A DNA stretch of 64,000 nt. It comes from Brevundimonas guildfordensis. Lineage in GTDB: Bacteria; Pseudomonadota; Alphaproteobacteria; Caulobacterales; Caulobacteraceae. Position 1 is the stretch's first letter. The number at the start of each line of letters is the position of its first letter. The notes under the pieces are model-generated. The model saw nothing but the letters and a program-made list of their open reading frames with translations. It made no database searches and was not told the DNA's origin. The stretch lies in NCBI RefSeq assembly GCF_014836405.1, contig NZ_JACSQU010000001.1, forward strand, positions 1,178,001 to 1,242,000. Direction: 5' to 3'. The position numbers were made by a program, and so were the translations under genes. Positions 29,002 to 36,258 of this stretch are shown one piece after another.

Positions 29002-29664
29002 TTATCGCGCGATCATGCCAGACACGACGTTGGGGCTGTAGGGGCGGCCTCCCTTGCCCACGAACCCCAAGGCGGCGAGTTCGGCGGCGATCTGGCGAAG
29101 GGACCGGACCCTGCCGGTTTTGGGGTTCCGCCGGGCGAGGCGCCGTGCCTCTCGCGCAAGGCCGGGCTGAGTCTCGACGTGGGCCTTGCGCCCCTCGCAT
29201 CTGCCTGTCAGGGCGCGCTTTCGGTCGCGCGCGGCGCGTAGCCGCTGAACAGTCTTAGCCTTGTCATAGCCCGCCACCGCGCCCGCGATTTGCCTCATGA
29301 GCAGGCGTTCAGGACTAGAGTCATCGGACAGGTCGAGCCCAGCGGCCGTGACCACGCGGACGTCCAGGGCGGCTAGCTGGCGAAGGCCAAGTTCTTGCGC
29401 GAGTAGGTCGCGGGCGAAGCGGTCGGCGTTCTCGATTAAGATCGCCGACACGCCCGCCTCGACCGCACGGTCAAGTAGGGCGGCAAAGCCCGGCCGCGAT
29501 TCCACTGGATCAGCGCCGGACACGGCTGCATCCCAGAAGCAGGAATCGAGTTCATATCCGGCGGCGATGGCAAACGCCTCTACCGCGCGGGCCTGGCGAT
29601 GAACCGAGTCGCCGTCCGTGTTCGTGGCAGACGACGTTCTGAAATAGGCGATGGCGCGGGTCAT
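29002..29664 (-). CDS. Serine recombinase (resolvase/invertase family)
   Basis: A 220-residue small serine recombinase. The N-terminal catalytic domain shows AYFRTSS, with Arg9 and the likely nucleophile Ser11, then SRPGFAALLDRA and ENADRFARDLLAQELGL with the conserved Arg residues. The C-terminal part (SLRQIAAELAALGF, then PYSPNVVSGMI) looks like a resolvase helix-turn-helix. GGGAGAG lies just before the ATG. It could resolve multimers of the element or move the neighbouring cargo; a tyrosine integrase in the same element already accounts for integration. Confidence 0.87.
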   Translation of the reverse strand: MTRAIAYFRTSSATNTDGDSVHRQARAVEAFAIAAGYELDSCFWDAAVSGADPVESRPGFAALLDRAVEAGVSAILIENADRFARDLLAQELGLRQLAALDVRVVTAAGLDLSDDSSPERLLMRQIAGAVAGYDKAKTVQRLRAARDRKRALTGRCEGRKAHVETQPGLAREARRLARRNPKTGRVRSLRQIAAELAALGFVGKGGRPYSPNVVSGMIAR

Positions 29665-29829
29665 TTGTCTCTCCCTTTCACCCTATTCTGTAGGCCGGAC
29701 GCCCTTACGGAGTCTCGGATAAAGAGGGTTAATCTGTCCTGAATTCTTGAGAATTCCGAACAGCAAACCAACTACTAAGCCGTAACTCTTCGCCCTTAGG
29801 TTCCCTTCGCACAACCAAGCGAGGCAAGC

Positions 29830-30102
29830 ATGACCGACGACACGCAAGACCGCATCGAAGAGGAACGGGTAGCGGAGGACGAAGTGTTTGAGGCGCTTTG
29901 TGTCATCTGGACGCCCAGGCCCGAACGCGGCACGGTCGTCGATGCACATAAGCACCAGTTGCGGCTAGACGCGCTCGAAGCGATGGCGGGCAAGCGATGG
30001 TTTGCGCGGGGCGATCAAGAGGGCGAATTCAAGTTGACTTCGGCCGGACTGAGCGAATTGGGCAGACGCAACATGGGGCGAAAGCCGATCACGCGCCGTT
30101 AA
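29830..30102 (+). CDS. Unknown small protein
   Basis: A 90-residue acidic-then-basic protein. GAGG lies six bases before the ATG, which supports translation. The second half (EAMAGKRWFARGDQEGEFKLTSAGLSELGRRNMG) resembles a winged-helix tail in outline, but I cannot name a family. It is one of few rightward genes in this half of the element and is divergent from the serine recombinase gene. Confidence 0.55.
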   Translation: MTDDTQDRIEEERVAEDEVFEALCVIWTPRPERGTVVDAHKHQLRLDALEAMAGKRWFARGDQEGEFKLTSAGLSELGRRNMGRKPITRR

Positions 30103-30165
30103 AACCGCCGCCCGACAAGTCCGGCTGTCGAAACGGGCGGGCGTCAAGCTGACGTTGACAGCCTG

Positions 30166-30486
30166 TCAGAACGCGCCCGTGAACACATGCCAATCTTGAT
30201 CGATGGCTGTCCAATTTCCTGCGTGGGGCTTGTCGTCGGCGAAGGCGCCAAAGCCCAGGACGATTCCCAGGTTCGATACGACCGAGTTCAATTTTCCCCG
30301 TTCATACCCCATGCCGTCTTTCCCGTGGTGGTCGTCGAGCAGTTCTTGCAAACGGTCGCCGTAGGCCGTGGCGGCCGCAAAAAGTGAAGCGCGCTCGACC
30401 ACTGACAGATCGGTCCGGCGAGCCTCGGCTATCACGTGGTCCAAGGCTGCAAAGTTGTAGGCGTTCGTCGTCACGGTGACCCCCAT
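30166..30486 (-). CDS. Unknown small protein
   Basis: A 106-residue mostly helical protein with LVEEASLF-like regions (VIAEARRTDLSVVERASLFAA) and an aromatic C-terminus (NWTAIDQDWHVFTGAF). No family is recognised. It is leftward, like the replication block to its right. A longer leftward frame starting at 30586 in another phase overlaps its start; only its first 35 residues or so look protein-like, so I do not call it. Confidence 0.55.
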   Translation of the reverse strand: MGVTVTTNAYNFAALDHVIAEARRTDLSVVERASLFAAATAYGDRLQELLDDHHGKDGMGYERGKLNSVVSNLGIVLGFGAFADDKPHAGNWTAIDQDWHVFTGAF

Positions 30487-30627
30487 GGTTTGAAAGCGAG
30501 CCTACCTGTCGCCCGAGCACATCGGCAAGTTGTCGTTGGAATTCGTGATCCAGCAGCACGACGTTCAACGCTCGCGTCGTGACCATCGCGCGTCAAAGTG
30601 GCGATGAGCGCCGGGAATCGGGGCGAG

Positions 30628-30741
30628 AACGAGTGACAAAAAACGACCAAACGTCCCGTATCTCTTTCACGGAAACGGATTCTGTCTCCCTGGAAAGATG
30701 CAGGGGGGGGGTATGGGTTTGGTCGTTTTTTGTCCCTCGTT
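30628..30741. repeat. Long inverted repeat, two 25-bp arms, one mismatch
   Basis: The arms are 30628-30652 and 30717-30741. The inner 18 bases are perfectly complementary (GACAAAAAACGACCAAAC against GTTTGGTCGTTTTTTGTC). The 64-base spacer contains a run of nine G at 30703-30711. It lies immediately downstream of the leftward replication block, 11 bases from the stop of the winged-helix-like gene. It may be a terminator, a recombinase or replication-protein binding site, or part of an origin; sequence alone does not decide. Confidence 0.8.
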
Positions 30742-30751
30742 TTGGAGGGGT

Positions 30752-31603
30752 TCAGGGGGTTCGACCTCGGGACAGCGCCACGGCATCGCCGCTAACTGCC
30801 TGGGCGAACGCGCGCCAACAGGCCGCTGACAAGGCGTCACCCGCCCAGGGCGTCCCCAGGCGGCGCCCTTCCTCCAGTTCCGCCCAGGTGAGCGCGAGGG
30901 CGTCGGCTTCACAGATGCGCGCCAGCCGTGCGCGCCACCACTCACTCAGGCGCATCCCCTTGGCGGTGGTTAGCACCAGGGCGTCGGACCTCGCGAGGTC
31001 CGCAGCCAAGAGCGCGCCCACGTCGCCCTCCATCAGCTTCTCAATGTCCAGGCCCGCAGCAGCGCGCGCCCGCCTGACCCCAGCGGCGATGCGCGCCCGC
31101 ATGGCGTTGTCGGTGCCCAGGTCATAGGTGCCGTGTTCCAGCCTGACCGCCATGGCGATACGCCAGCCCGGCAGAACAGCATCACGCCACGTCAGGTCCG
31201 GAGCCAGCCACCATCCGCATCCGATCGGCAAGTATCGACCGCGCCGCAAAGCCCTCGCCAAGGCCTTTCGATCAGCTTCACCGTTCAGACCCAAGGCGTC
31301 CCTCAGTTCATGAACAGACGCCATTCCGGCGTTGTCGTTCATGAACAGCGCGACGCCTTCAGCCATGCCGCATCCACGTCCGAGCCGCCCCGCCTCCTCC
31401 AGTCCGCACCCCGCGACGAAAACACCTCGGTCGGCGGACGCCAGCACACCAGAAGACCGCAGCGTCTTCAACGCCCGCCCCAGGCGTGGCGAGTCCTCGC
31501 CAAGCCGCGCGGCGATGTCGCGGCGCCGGAAGCCGTGGGGGTCGTCGTTCAGCAACCCTCGCGCCTTTTCGACCACCGCGATCTTGAACGCGCAGGGGCT
31601 CAT
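30752..31603 (-). CDS. Unknown protein with winged-helix-like N-terminus, replication block
   Basis: A 283-residue protein; the ATG overlaps the stop of the SF3 ATPase gene as ATGA, so the two are coupled. Residues about 20-65 (RRRDIAARLGEDSPRLGRALKTLRSSGVL) look like a winged helix, and a second such segment appears near 95-120 (SVHELRDALGLN). The middle has a Trp-rich stretch (GCGWWLAPDLTWRDAVLPGW), and the C-terminal half is helical. Position after a replication ATPase suggests an accessory replication or regulatory role, which is inference. I recognise no named family. Confidence 0.65.
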   Translation of the reverse strand: MSPCAFKIAVVEKARGLLNDDPHGFRRRDIAARLGEDSPRLGRALKTLRSSGVLASADRGVFVAGCGLEEAGRLGRGCGMAEGVALFMNDNAGMASVHELRDALGLNGEADRKALARALRRGRYLPIGCGWWLAPDLTWRDAVLPGWRIAMAVRLEHGTYDLGTDNAMRARIAAGVRRARAAAGLDIEKLMEGDVGALLAADLARSDALVLTTAKGMRLSEWWRARLARICEADALALTWAELEEGRRLGTPWAGDALSAACWRAFAQAVSGDAVALSRGRTP

Positions 31604-34221
31604 CCATCCCCCCGCTTGGGCGGCGCGATCAAAAGCCAACCGTCACCGGCGCGAACGGCCATGCGCGGGGACTCCTGAACGGTGAAGGTGCGCCCCTCCA
31701 GCCGATCCAGCAGGCGGCCGAACGCGCGCCGTTGATCGCCCTCGCGCCACCCCTTCAACGCCCCCAACTCCAGCAGCTTGACGTGATCGAACAGCGCGCT
31801 CTCCGTTACGGGCACATTCGGCCACTTCGCCGCCCAGGCGGAAACCACTTCCACCACTTCAGCGGCGTCACGGCTGACCTTCGCGTCGCGCGGATTTGCC
31901 AGGAATCCGGACACGCCAGCAGCCTTCAGAACACCGCCCACGGCGCGCGACCAGCCTTCAAACGAGGGAAGGAAATCATTGCTCAGCGGCCGCTCTTGCA
32001 CGACCCAAAAGCGAATGAGCGTCAGCAAGGCCGCGATCAGTTCGCCGCGATTGCTCAGAACCCAATCTTTGAAGGTGATTTCCCGCCCATCGGCATCTTG
32101 CCGCTTGCGAAACACTCGATCCTTAGGGTTCTCCGTCAGGGTGTTGAGGTTGATGCGCGCGACCCGCCGGATCAGGTCTTCATGCAGGAAGACGTTGTTG
32201 CCCGTATAGACCCACATGAGGGTGTTAGGGGCCTCAATCGTCTTGTTCTGACCCAGCGCCCGCCCGCCAATCTTGCCCGCCGTTAGGGCCATGATGAGCG
32301 CCGGAGAGGTAAGTTCTTCAGCGTTGTCCAAAAGGAAGTGCGAGTCCCCGGCGCGCACCTTGGTCACGACGATCTTCCCCAACTCTTCCTCGGTGGTGTA
32401 GGCGGTCGGCGTGGCCTCTTCGCCATCCAGCAGCAACGCGGAAAGCTTTGCCAGTTCGGTGCCGCCCGTGCCCGGCTTCGGCTTGTCGATTCCGAACATC
32501 GGCACAAGGCCGCTGAACAGGTCGCGCATGTAAGGCGTCAACAGCATCGCTAGCGCATTGGCGCGGGACGCCCCACCGTCCGGCCGCCCGTCCGAATTGG
32601 TCTTATCGTAGAAGGGGAAATCCACCAGCAAGTCGCCGGTCAGCCGCCCAAGCGCGGCGCCCACGTCTTCTCGGGTCGGATTGTCGGGGATGGGCGGAAC
32701 CTCCAGGCCGCCCAGGTCCACGAATACGTCGCCGTGCCAGCCGTCGCGGTCCAAAAGAGAGCCGTCCGCCGCCATCGTGGGCGCGCGCCGGACCTCCGGT
32801 GTCTTAGGAAGGTCGCCCCCCTCCAGGCCATGGAACACCAAATCGCACAGATGACGGTCGGGGGCCTGACGCGGCCCCCGCGCGCCGGTGTCGTTGACGC
32901 GGGCGAACGAACACCGCTTCGCCAGCGCCGACTTGAATTCGGGCGCGGACAGGGGGACGAACTCAGCCCGGCCAGTCTCGTGCTCCAGATGCATCAACTC
33001 GCCCTGGTGAAGCGTATAGGTGGGATCAGACTTGTTCGCAGTCCTCGTCACCGCCAGCAGAAACGTCCGCGCCTCGACCTGATCGGGGCCGTCGCCCTGA
33101 TAGATCAGGACGGCGTGTCCGTCATCGCCCATGACCGCTCCGGACGTCACCGGCTCCGGCAGCATGATATGCGCCGCGATCTCGCCCTTGAGCGTGGAAA
33201 TCTTGATCTTCGTGCGATCCTTGAGGGCGGACAGCGCCACTTCCTGATCCCCCACAGGCAGCAGGGCGATCCGCTTCACCACGACGCCGCGCCCCTTGGA
33301 GTCCGCCTTATCCAGCGCGTCGATTTGGGCAATCACTTCGGTCAGGTCGGGCGGCGTCGCCGCAACCGGCGGGGGCTCCGCAACCCCCAGGTCATGCCAG
33401 TCCACGGGCGAGCCGTCCAACTCCATGACCACCGGCTCCGCGCCGGGGCGGCGGCCGGGCATGGCGACCATGGCGGCGGGGTCGCGCGCCGCCTTAGTCA
33501 GGGCGATGCGGCCGCTGACGCTGTATTCCACCATCGTCAGCACCTCGCCCCACAGCTTCCAGCCCGCCGCCTGGGTGGACGCGGCGTCGATAGGCTTGAA
33601 GGCTGGGCCCAAGGGCACCGCGACCAGGTACGACGGGAGTGGACCGTGGTGGATAACCACCGCCGCACCGTCCGCCGTCTGGACGTTCTCAGCGGCGATC
33701 TCCACCGACTCGGAGACGTCGAACCAGCCGCGCACTTCGCCCAGGTAATAGGCGAGGCTGGCCTTGTTGATCTCGGCGCCGCCGTGCTGGGCGCGGCCAT
33801 GCCGCACCAACCACTTCACCACGGCATCGCGGTTCAACGTCGTTTCCGTGCGGCCATTCGCCCAGGTCGAAACGATAGCGCCGGACCAGCCCCGCTCATC
33901 CAGGCGGTCGCAAACGTCGTGCAGACCGACGCCCTCGACCTCGATCAGAGCGACATTGATTTCGCTTACGGCGCTCTTGCGCGGTTCCCCGCCTACCAGT
34001 CCCGCCGTCACCACCGCCCCGCCGGGCGGCGTCATGGATTCCGTCATGGCGGCGCTCGCCAGGAAGGCGATGAAGCCCGGCCAGTTGGACGCTTGCGCGG
34101 TCCAGCGCGCGGCCTTTGCGGTCGGGTCACTGGACGTATGGAAGTTGATTTGAACGTCGTCGCTATTGAGCGTGCGCGATTCCTTGCTCCCCGCCGCCGG
34201 GGTGCTACAATTCTTAGGCAT
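31600..34221 (-). CDS. SF3-type replication ATPase/primase-like protein with altered Walker A
   Basis: An 873-residue protein. The C-terminal half has an SF3 (D5/P4 alpha-like) helicase layout: a P-loop position PGTGGTEL at 583-590, an acidic motif in FLLDNAEEL, LTAGKIGGRALG, the sensor TGNN at 673-676, and DLIRRVARINLN with a likely arginine finger. The P-loop Lys is replaced by Gly. The N-terminal half would be where a primase domain sits, but I see no clear primase triad. Start at 34221 has AAGGA seven bases before it; an upstream in-frame GTG at 34251 lacks this. It is the largest gene of the element and probably drives its replication. Confidence 0.72.
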   Translation of the reverse strand: MPKNCSTPAAGSKESRTLNSDDVQINFHTSSDPTAKAARWTAQASNWPGFIAFLASAAMTESMTPPGGAVVTAGLVGGEPRKSAVSEINVALIEVEGVGLHDVCDRLDERGWSGAIVSTWANGRTETTLNRDAVVKWLVRHGRAQHGGAEINKASLAYYLGEVRGWFDVSESVEIAAENVQTADGAAVVIHHGPLPSYLVAVPLGPAFKPIDAASTQAAGWKLWGEVLTMVEYSVSGRIALTKAARDPAAMVAMPGRRPGAEPVVMELDGSPVDWHDLGVAEPPPVAATPPDLTEVIAQIDALDKADSKGRGVVVKRIALLPVGDQEVALSALKDRTKIKISTLKGEIAAHIMLPEPVTSGAVMGDDGHAVLIYQGDGPDQVEARTFLLAVTRTANKSDPTYTLHQGELMHLEHETGRAEFVPLSAPEFKSALAKRCSFARVNDTGARGPRQAPDRHLCDLVFHGLEGGDLPKTPEVRRAPTMAADGSLLDRDGWHGDVFVDLGGLEVPPIPDNPTREDVGAALGRLTGDLLVDFPFYDKTNSDGRPDGGASRANALAMLLTPYMRDLFSGLVPMFGIDKPKPGTGGTELAKLSALLLDGEEATPTAYTTEEELGKIVVTKVRAGDSHFLLDNAEELTSPALIMALTAGKIGGRALGQNKTIEAPNTLMWVYTGNNVFLHEDLIRRVARINLNTLTENPKDRVFRKRQDADGREITFKDWVLSNRGELIAALLTLIRFWVVQERPLSNDFLPSFEGWSRAVGGVLKAAGVSGFLANPRDAKVSRDAAEVVEVVSAWAAKWPNVPVTESALFDHVKLLELGALKGWREGDQRRAFGRLLDRLEGRTFTVQESPRMAVRAGDGWLLIAPPKRGDG

Positions 34222-34537
34222 TGGAAGTCCTTGGCCCGTCGCCGTTCTCACCGGTGGCGGGTCTCTTGTTTAGTTGCAACGGATTGAACGCGCGGGACCG
34301 ACACGCGCGGGCTGGATCGCTAAGACTAGGGCTAAGACTAACGCGCGCCTCGCCGCCGATGATGGCGGCGCGGATCAGGCGCGACTTAACTAGTTTGGGG
34401 CGCTCTGCATCAAAGGGCGGGGCCTAGGGCGAGCGAGGACACCCACCTTTTCTCACGCGTTGAGGCGGCGGGGAAGAATTTTCGACGCGCCGCCGCCAAG
34501 ATTCCCCTGGGGATTGATCTCGGCAGCCGCCCCCGCG
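34222..34537. other. Non-coding region upstream of the SF3 ATPase, origin-like repeats
   Basis: No gene is seen. There are two tandem copies of GCTAAGACTA (34319-34328 and 34331-34340), a hairpin CGCCGCC-GATGAT-GGCGGCG at 34351-34370, and a second stem GGCGGCG/CGCCGCC at 34464-34470 and 34491-34497. Tandem repeats and hairpins beside a replication ATPase are what an origin would look like, but this is inference; they could equally form leader or terminator structures between 34538 and the ATPase gene. Confidence 0.45.
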
Positions 34538-34723
34538 TCAGGGTGCGATCTGGGACGGGTCGGCGGGTTCGCCGTCAAATTCCGGCGTCAGGAGCGTCGG
34601 CGGCGCCCGGTGCGGCACCGGAACCGTAAACGGCCGGGGCGCCGGGATGGTCAAGCCGGCGCCAGGAAAGCGACGGCTCGGGAACCGGCGGACCGGCGCG
34701 GGGCGGACGAGGCGCTCGCACAT
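34538..34723 (-). CDS. Small proline-rich unknown protein
   Basis: A 61-residue frame starting at an ATG directly after the stop of the next gene upstream (TAGATG), which favours translational coupling. It is rich in Pro and Arg (VRRFPSRRFPGAGLTIP, VPVPHRAPPTLLTPEF) and has no recognisable domain. High GC content makes chance open frames common here, so this call rests mainly on the junction. Confidence 0.42.
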   Translation of the reverse strand: MCERLVRPAPVRRFPSRRFPGAGLTIPAPRPFTVPVPHRAPPTLLTPEFDGEPADPSQIAP

Positions 34724-35215
34724 CTAGGCCGCCTCCTCCAGGGCGGCGTCGCCGTCCAGCGACACCACCGCCGCCGCGATCATCTGCGAAAGCGCGGTGG
34801 TCAGTGCCTCACCGGCGTCACTGGCGCCCAGCAGGATCGTGACCGGCCGCGAAGCCACCGCCGTCGGAGGATTCAATCGCAAGGTCTTCAGGCCGCGCGC
34901 GGGCCAGCCCAGGCCAATCGTGATCGGCGCCAAACAGCCCTGCCGCGCCACCACCAGGGCGGACGGACGCAGCGTATCCAAGTCGGCGTCGTCGTCGGCC
35001 GGATAGTCCAGCCAAACATCAACGGCGCGCCCATTCATCCGGAGCGCATCGACAAAATGACGTTCGATCAACAGGCGAAGGCGGCCCTCAAAGGAGCGCG
35101 GAGCCGGGGCGTTCTGAGAGCCCTGCAAACCGCCGTAGCCGTAGCTGAAGCGGTGGTGCAAGCTGACTACCGCATCCTCAAGATAGGCCGCCAGCTTCTC
35201 GACTTCGGCGCTCAC
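34724..35215 (-). CDS. Unknown protein of the element's early operon
   Basis: A 163-residue protein starting at a GTG that overlaps the AlpA-like gene stop as GTGA. It contains RLRLLIERHFVDALRMNG and WLDYPADDDADLDTLRPSALVVARQG, and ends in a helical acidic tail. It may be an annotated-as-hypothetical phage protein; I cannot name it. Coupled translation with the regulators on either side makes it a real gene with good probability. Confidence 0.6.
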   Translation of the reverse strand: MSAEVEKLAAYLEDAVVSLHHRFSYGYGGLQGSQNAPAPRSFEGRLRLLIERHFVDALRMNGRAVDVWLDYPADDDADLDTLRPSALVVARQGCLAPITIGLGWPARGLKTLRLNPPTAVASRPVTILLGASDAGEALTTALSQMIAAAVVSLDGDAALEEAA

Positions 35216-35445
35216 GACATGGACTCCGACACCGCCTGCCTAGCCGCCTCGCGCCGCGCCTCTTCCCAGCGCTGGCCGATCCAAAAATCCACGGCGTCGC
35301 GGGACCACCGAAGGCTACGGAACCCCAGCCTCAGAATCGGCTTGGGCGAGCCCTCCAGGCGGCTAAAGGCCGCCGGGGTGAGTCCAAGCGGACGGAGGCG
35401 AGCCGCCAGTTCGCGGCTACTCAGCAGGGAGATGGGCTCGCTCAC
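35212..35445 (-). CDS. AlpA-like DNA-binding protein (possible excisionase)
   Basis: A 77-residue protein with a GTG start overlapping the upstream stop as GTGA. The pattern LLSSRELAARL...LTPAAFSRLEGSP...LRLGFRSLRWSRDAVDFWI follows the AlpA/MerR-type small winged-helix proteins, with the wing residues RLGxRSxRW and the closing VxxWI. In P4-like elements such proteins activate integrase or act as excisionases. The helix-turn-helix is a little unusual in the recognition helix, so the role is inferred from pattern and position. Confidence 0.62.
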   Translation of the reverse strand: MSEPISLLSSRELAARLRPLGLTPAAFSRLEGSPKPILRLGFRSLRWSRDAVDFWIGQRWEEARREAARQAVSESMS

Positions 35446-35834
35446 TTCGCACCCCCCTTCCGAAATTGGCTAACCCAGGCACCGGTCACCCCTTGGGCGT
35501 TGGCGGCCTCCAGGCGGGCGCCGGGGTTCATGGCCTTCAGCTTGGCCCGCGACGCGGCGGCGGCTTCAGCCTGGGCGGGGGCTCCCGCCGTGTTGAACAG
35601 GTGGGGAGCCTGGACCCGCAAGGCGTCCAGTAGGGTGTTAAGGTCGGACCCCGAAGCCCAGCGAAGCGCGCCAATATTGGCGCCGCTTTCGATGATCTCC
35701 GGTGCATCGTCGGCATCGGCGATGATCCGACGCGTGATGTCGCCGACTTGACTGTCGGACGCAGCCGGACAGGCGCGGGCCACGGCCGCGCCCACGGCTG
35801 CGCGCAGCACGGCGGCCTGGGTGGTGATGGTCAT
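35442..35834 (-). CDS. Unknown first protein of the leftward operon
   Basis: A 130-residue Ala-rich, helical protein (RAAVGAAVARACPAASDSQVGDI; AEAAAASRAKLKAMNPGARLEAA). I choose the ATG at 35834; an in-frame TTG at 35852 is an alternative. The ending VTGAWVSQFRKGG resembles part of a helix-turn-helix, with no firm family. It is the first gene after the leftward promoter at 35973-36001 and couples to the AlpA-like gene by GTGA. Confidence 0.58.
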   Translation of the reverse strand: MTITTQAAVLRAAVGAAVARACPAASDSQVGDITRRIIADADDAPEIIESGANIGALRWASGSDLNTLLDALRVQAPHLFNTAGAPAQAEAAAASRAKLKAMNPGARLEAANAQGVTGAWVSQFRKGGAK

Positions 35835-35972
35835 TGTAATGAGTGGACTCAAGGGCGTCGCCGCCCCTGGGGCGAAACCTAGATGATTGTTAACCGGGGG
35901 CGAAGGCTCGAAGAATCGAGGGGGCGCCGCCGCCCCCGGCCGTGTCGGTGAGGCCCCCTCATCGACTTTCGA

Positions 35973-36001
35973 ACCCTACCCGATATTAACCATTTTGTCA
36001 A
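35973..36001 (-). promoter_or_regulatory. Sigma-70-type promoter of the leftward operon
   Basis: Read on the minus strand: TTGACA at 36001-35996, a 17-base spacer, and TAGGGT at 35978-35973. The -35 box is a perfect consensus and the spacing ideal. It would start a transcript about 130 bases before the ATG at 35834 and serve the four small genes and possibly the SF3 ATPase. Confidence 0.75.
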
Positions 36002-36073
36002 GGATTTTGGCTTTTTCCCTCTTGACGATTCTGCGTTATTGTGAACATGGACGAATTTGGGAAGGCAGAACCA

Positions 36074-36095
36074 TATCCAAAAGTTATCCAAATTT
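36074..36095 (+). repeat. Right arm-type repeat (22 bp)
   Basis: Identical to 21567-21588 in the same orientation. It lies 61 bases inside the right core site, nearly the same distance as on the left (57 bases). Confidence 0.75.
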
Positions 36096-36156
36096 TGGCG
36101 GCGAAATTCAGCGTAACTTATTGAATTTTCAATACTTACTCTGCTCGCAGTTCATC

Positions 36157-36183
36157 CCTGTGATCACCCACCATCGTCTCTCT
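36157..36183 (+). repeat. attR core (27-bp direct repeat)
   Basis: Identical to 21483-21509. Only the 3' portion of the tRNA sequence is present, so no second tRNA gene is formed. Beyond it the sequence returns to chromosomal genes. Confidence 0.93.
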
Positions 36184-36258
36184 CTTCCTGCATCGCAGAA
36201 GACCCCCGCCCTGGCGGCAGGCCATCCGACTGCGGTTGGTTTCTGCTAGAAGGCGCGT

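Larger units (their letters stand above)
35835..36156. other. AT-rich right end of the element
   Basis: No gene seen. It contains the leader of the leftward operon, its promoter at 35973-36001, the right arm-type repeat at 36074-36095, and an A/T-rich stretch at about 35980-36140, unusual in this GC-rich genome. The A/T-rich part probably binds integrase, excisionase or a bending protein. Confidence 0.6.

Noticed and set aside
30302-30586. Possible 94-residue leftward gene overlapping the 30166-30486 gene
   Set aside because: Only the first third looks protein-like; the rest is the out-of-phase reading of the neighbour. A frameshifted ancestor is possible but not shown.
30579-31127. Rightward 182-codon frame across the inverted repeat
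   Set aside because: It runs through the repeat and antisense to the winged-helix-like gene; Ser/Arg/Ala-rich without a domain.
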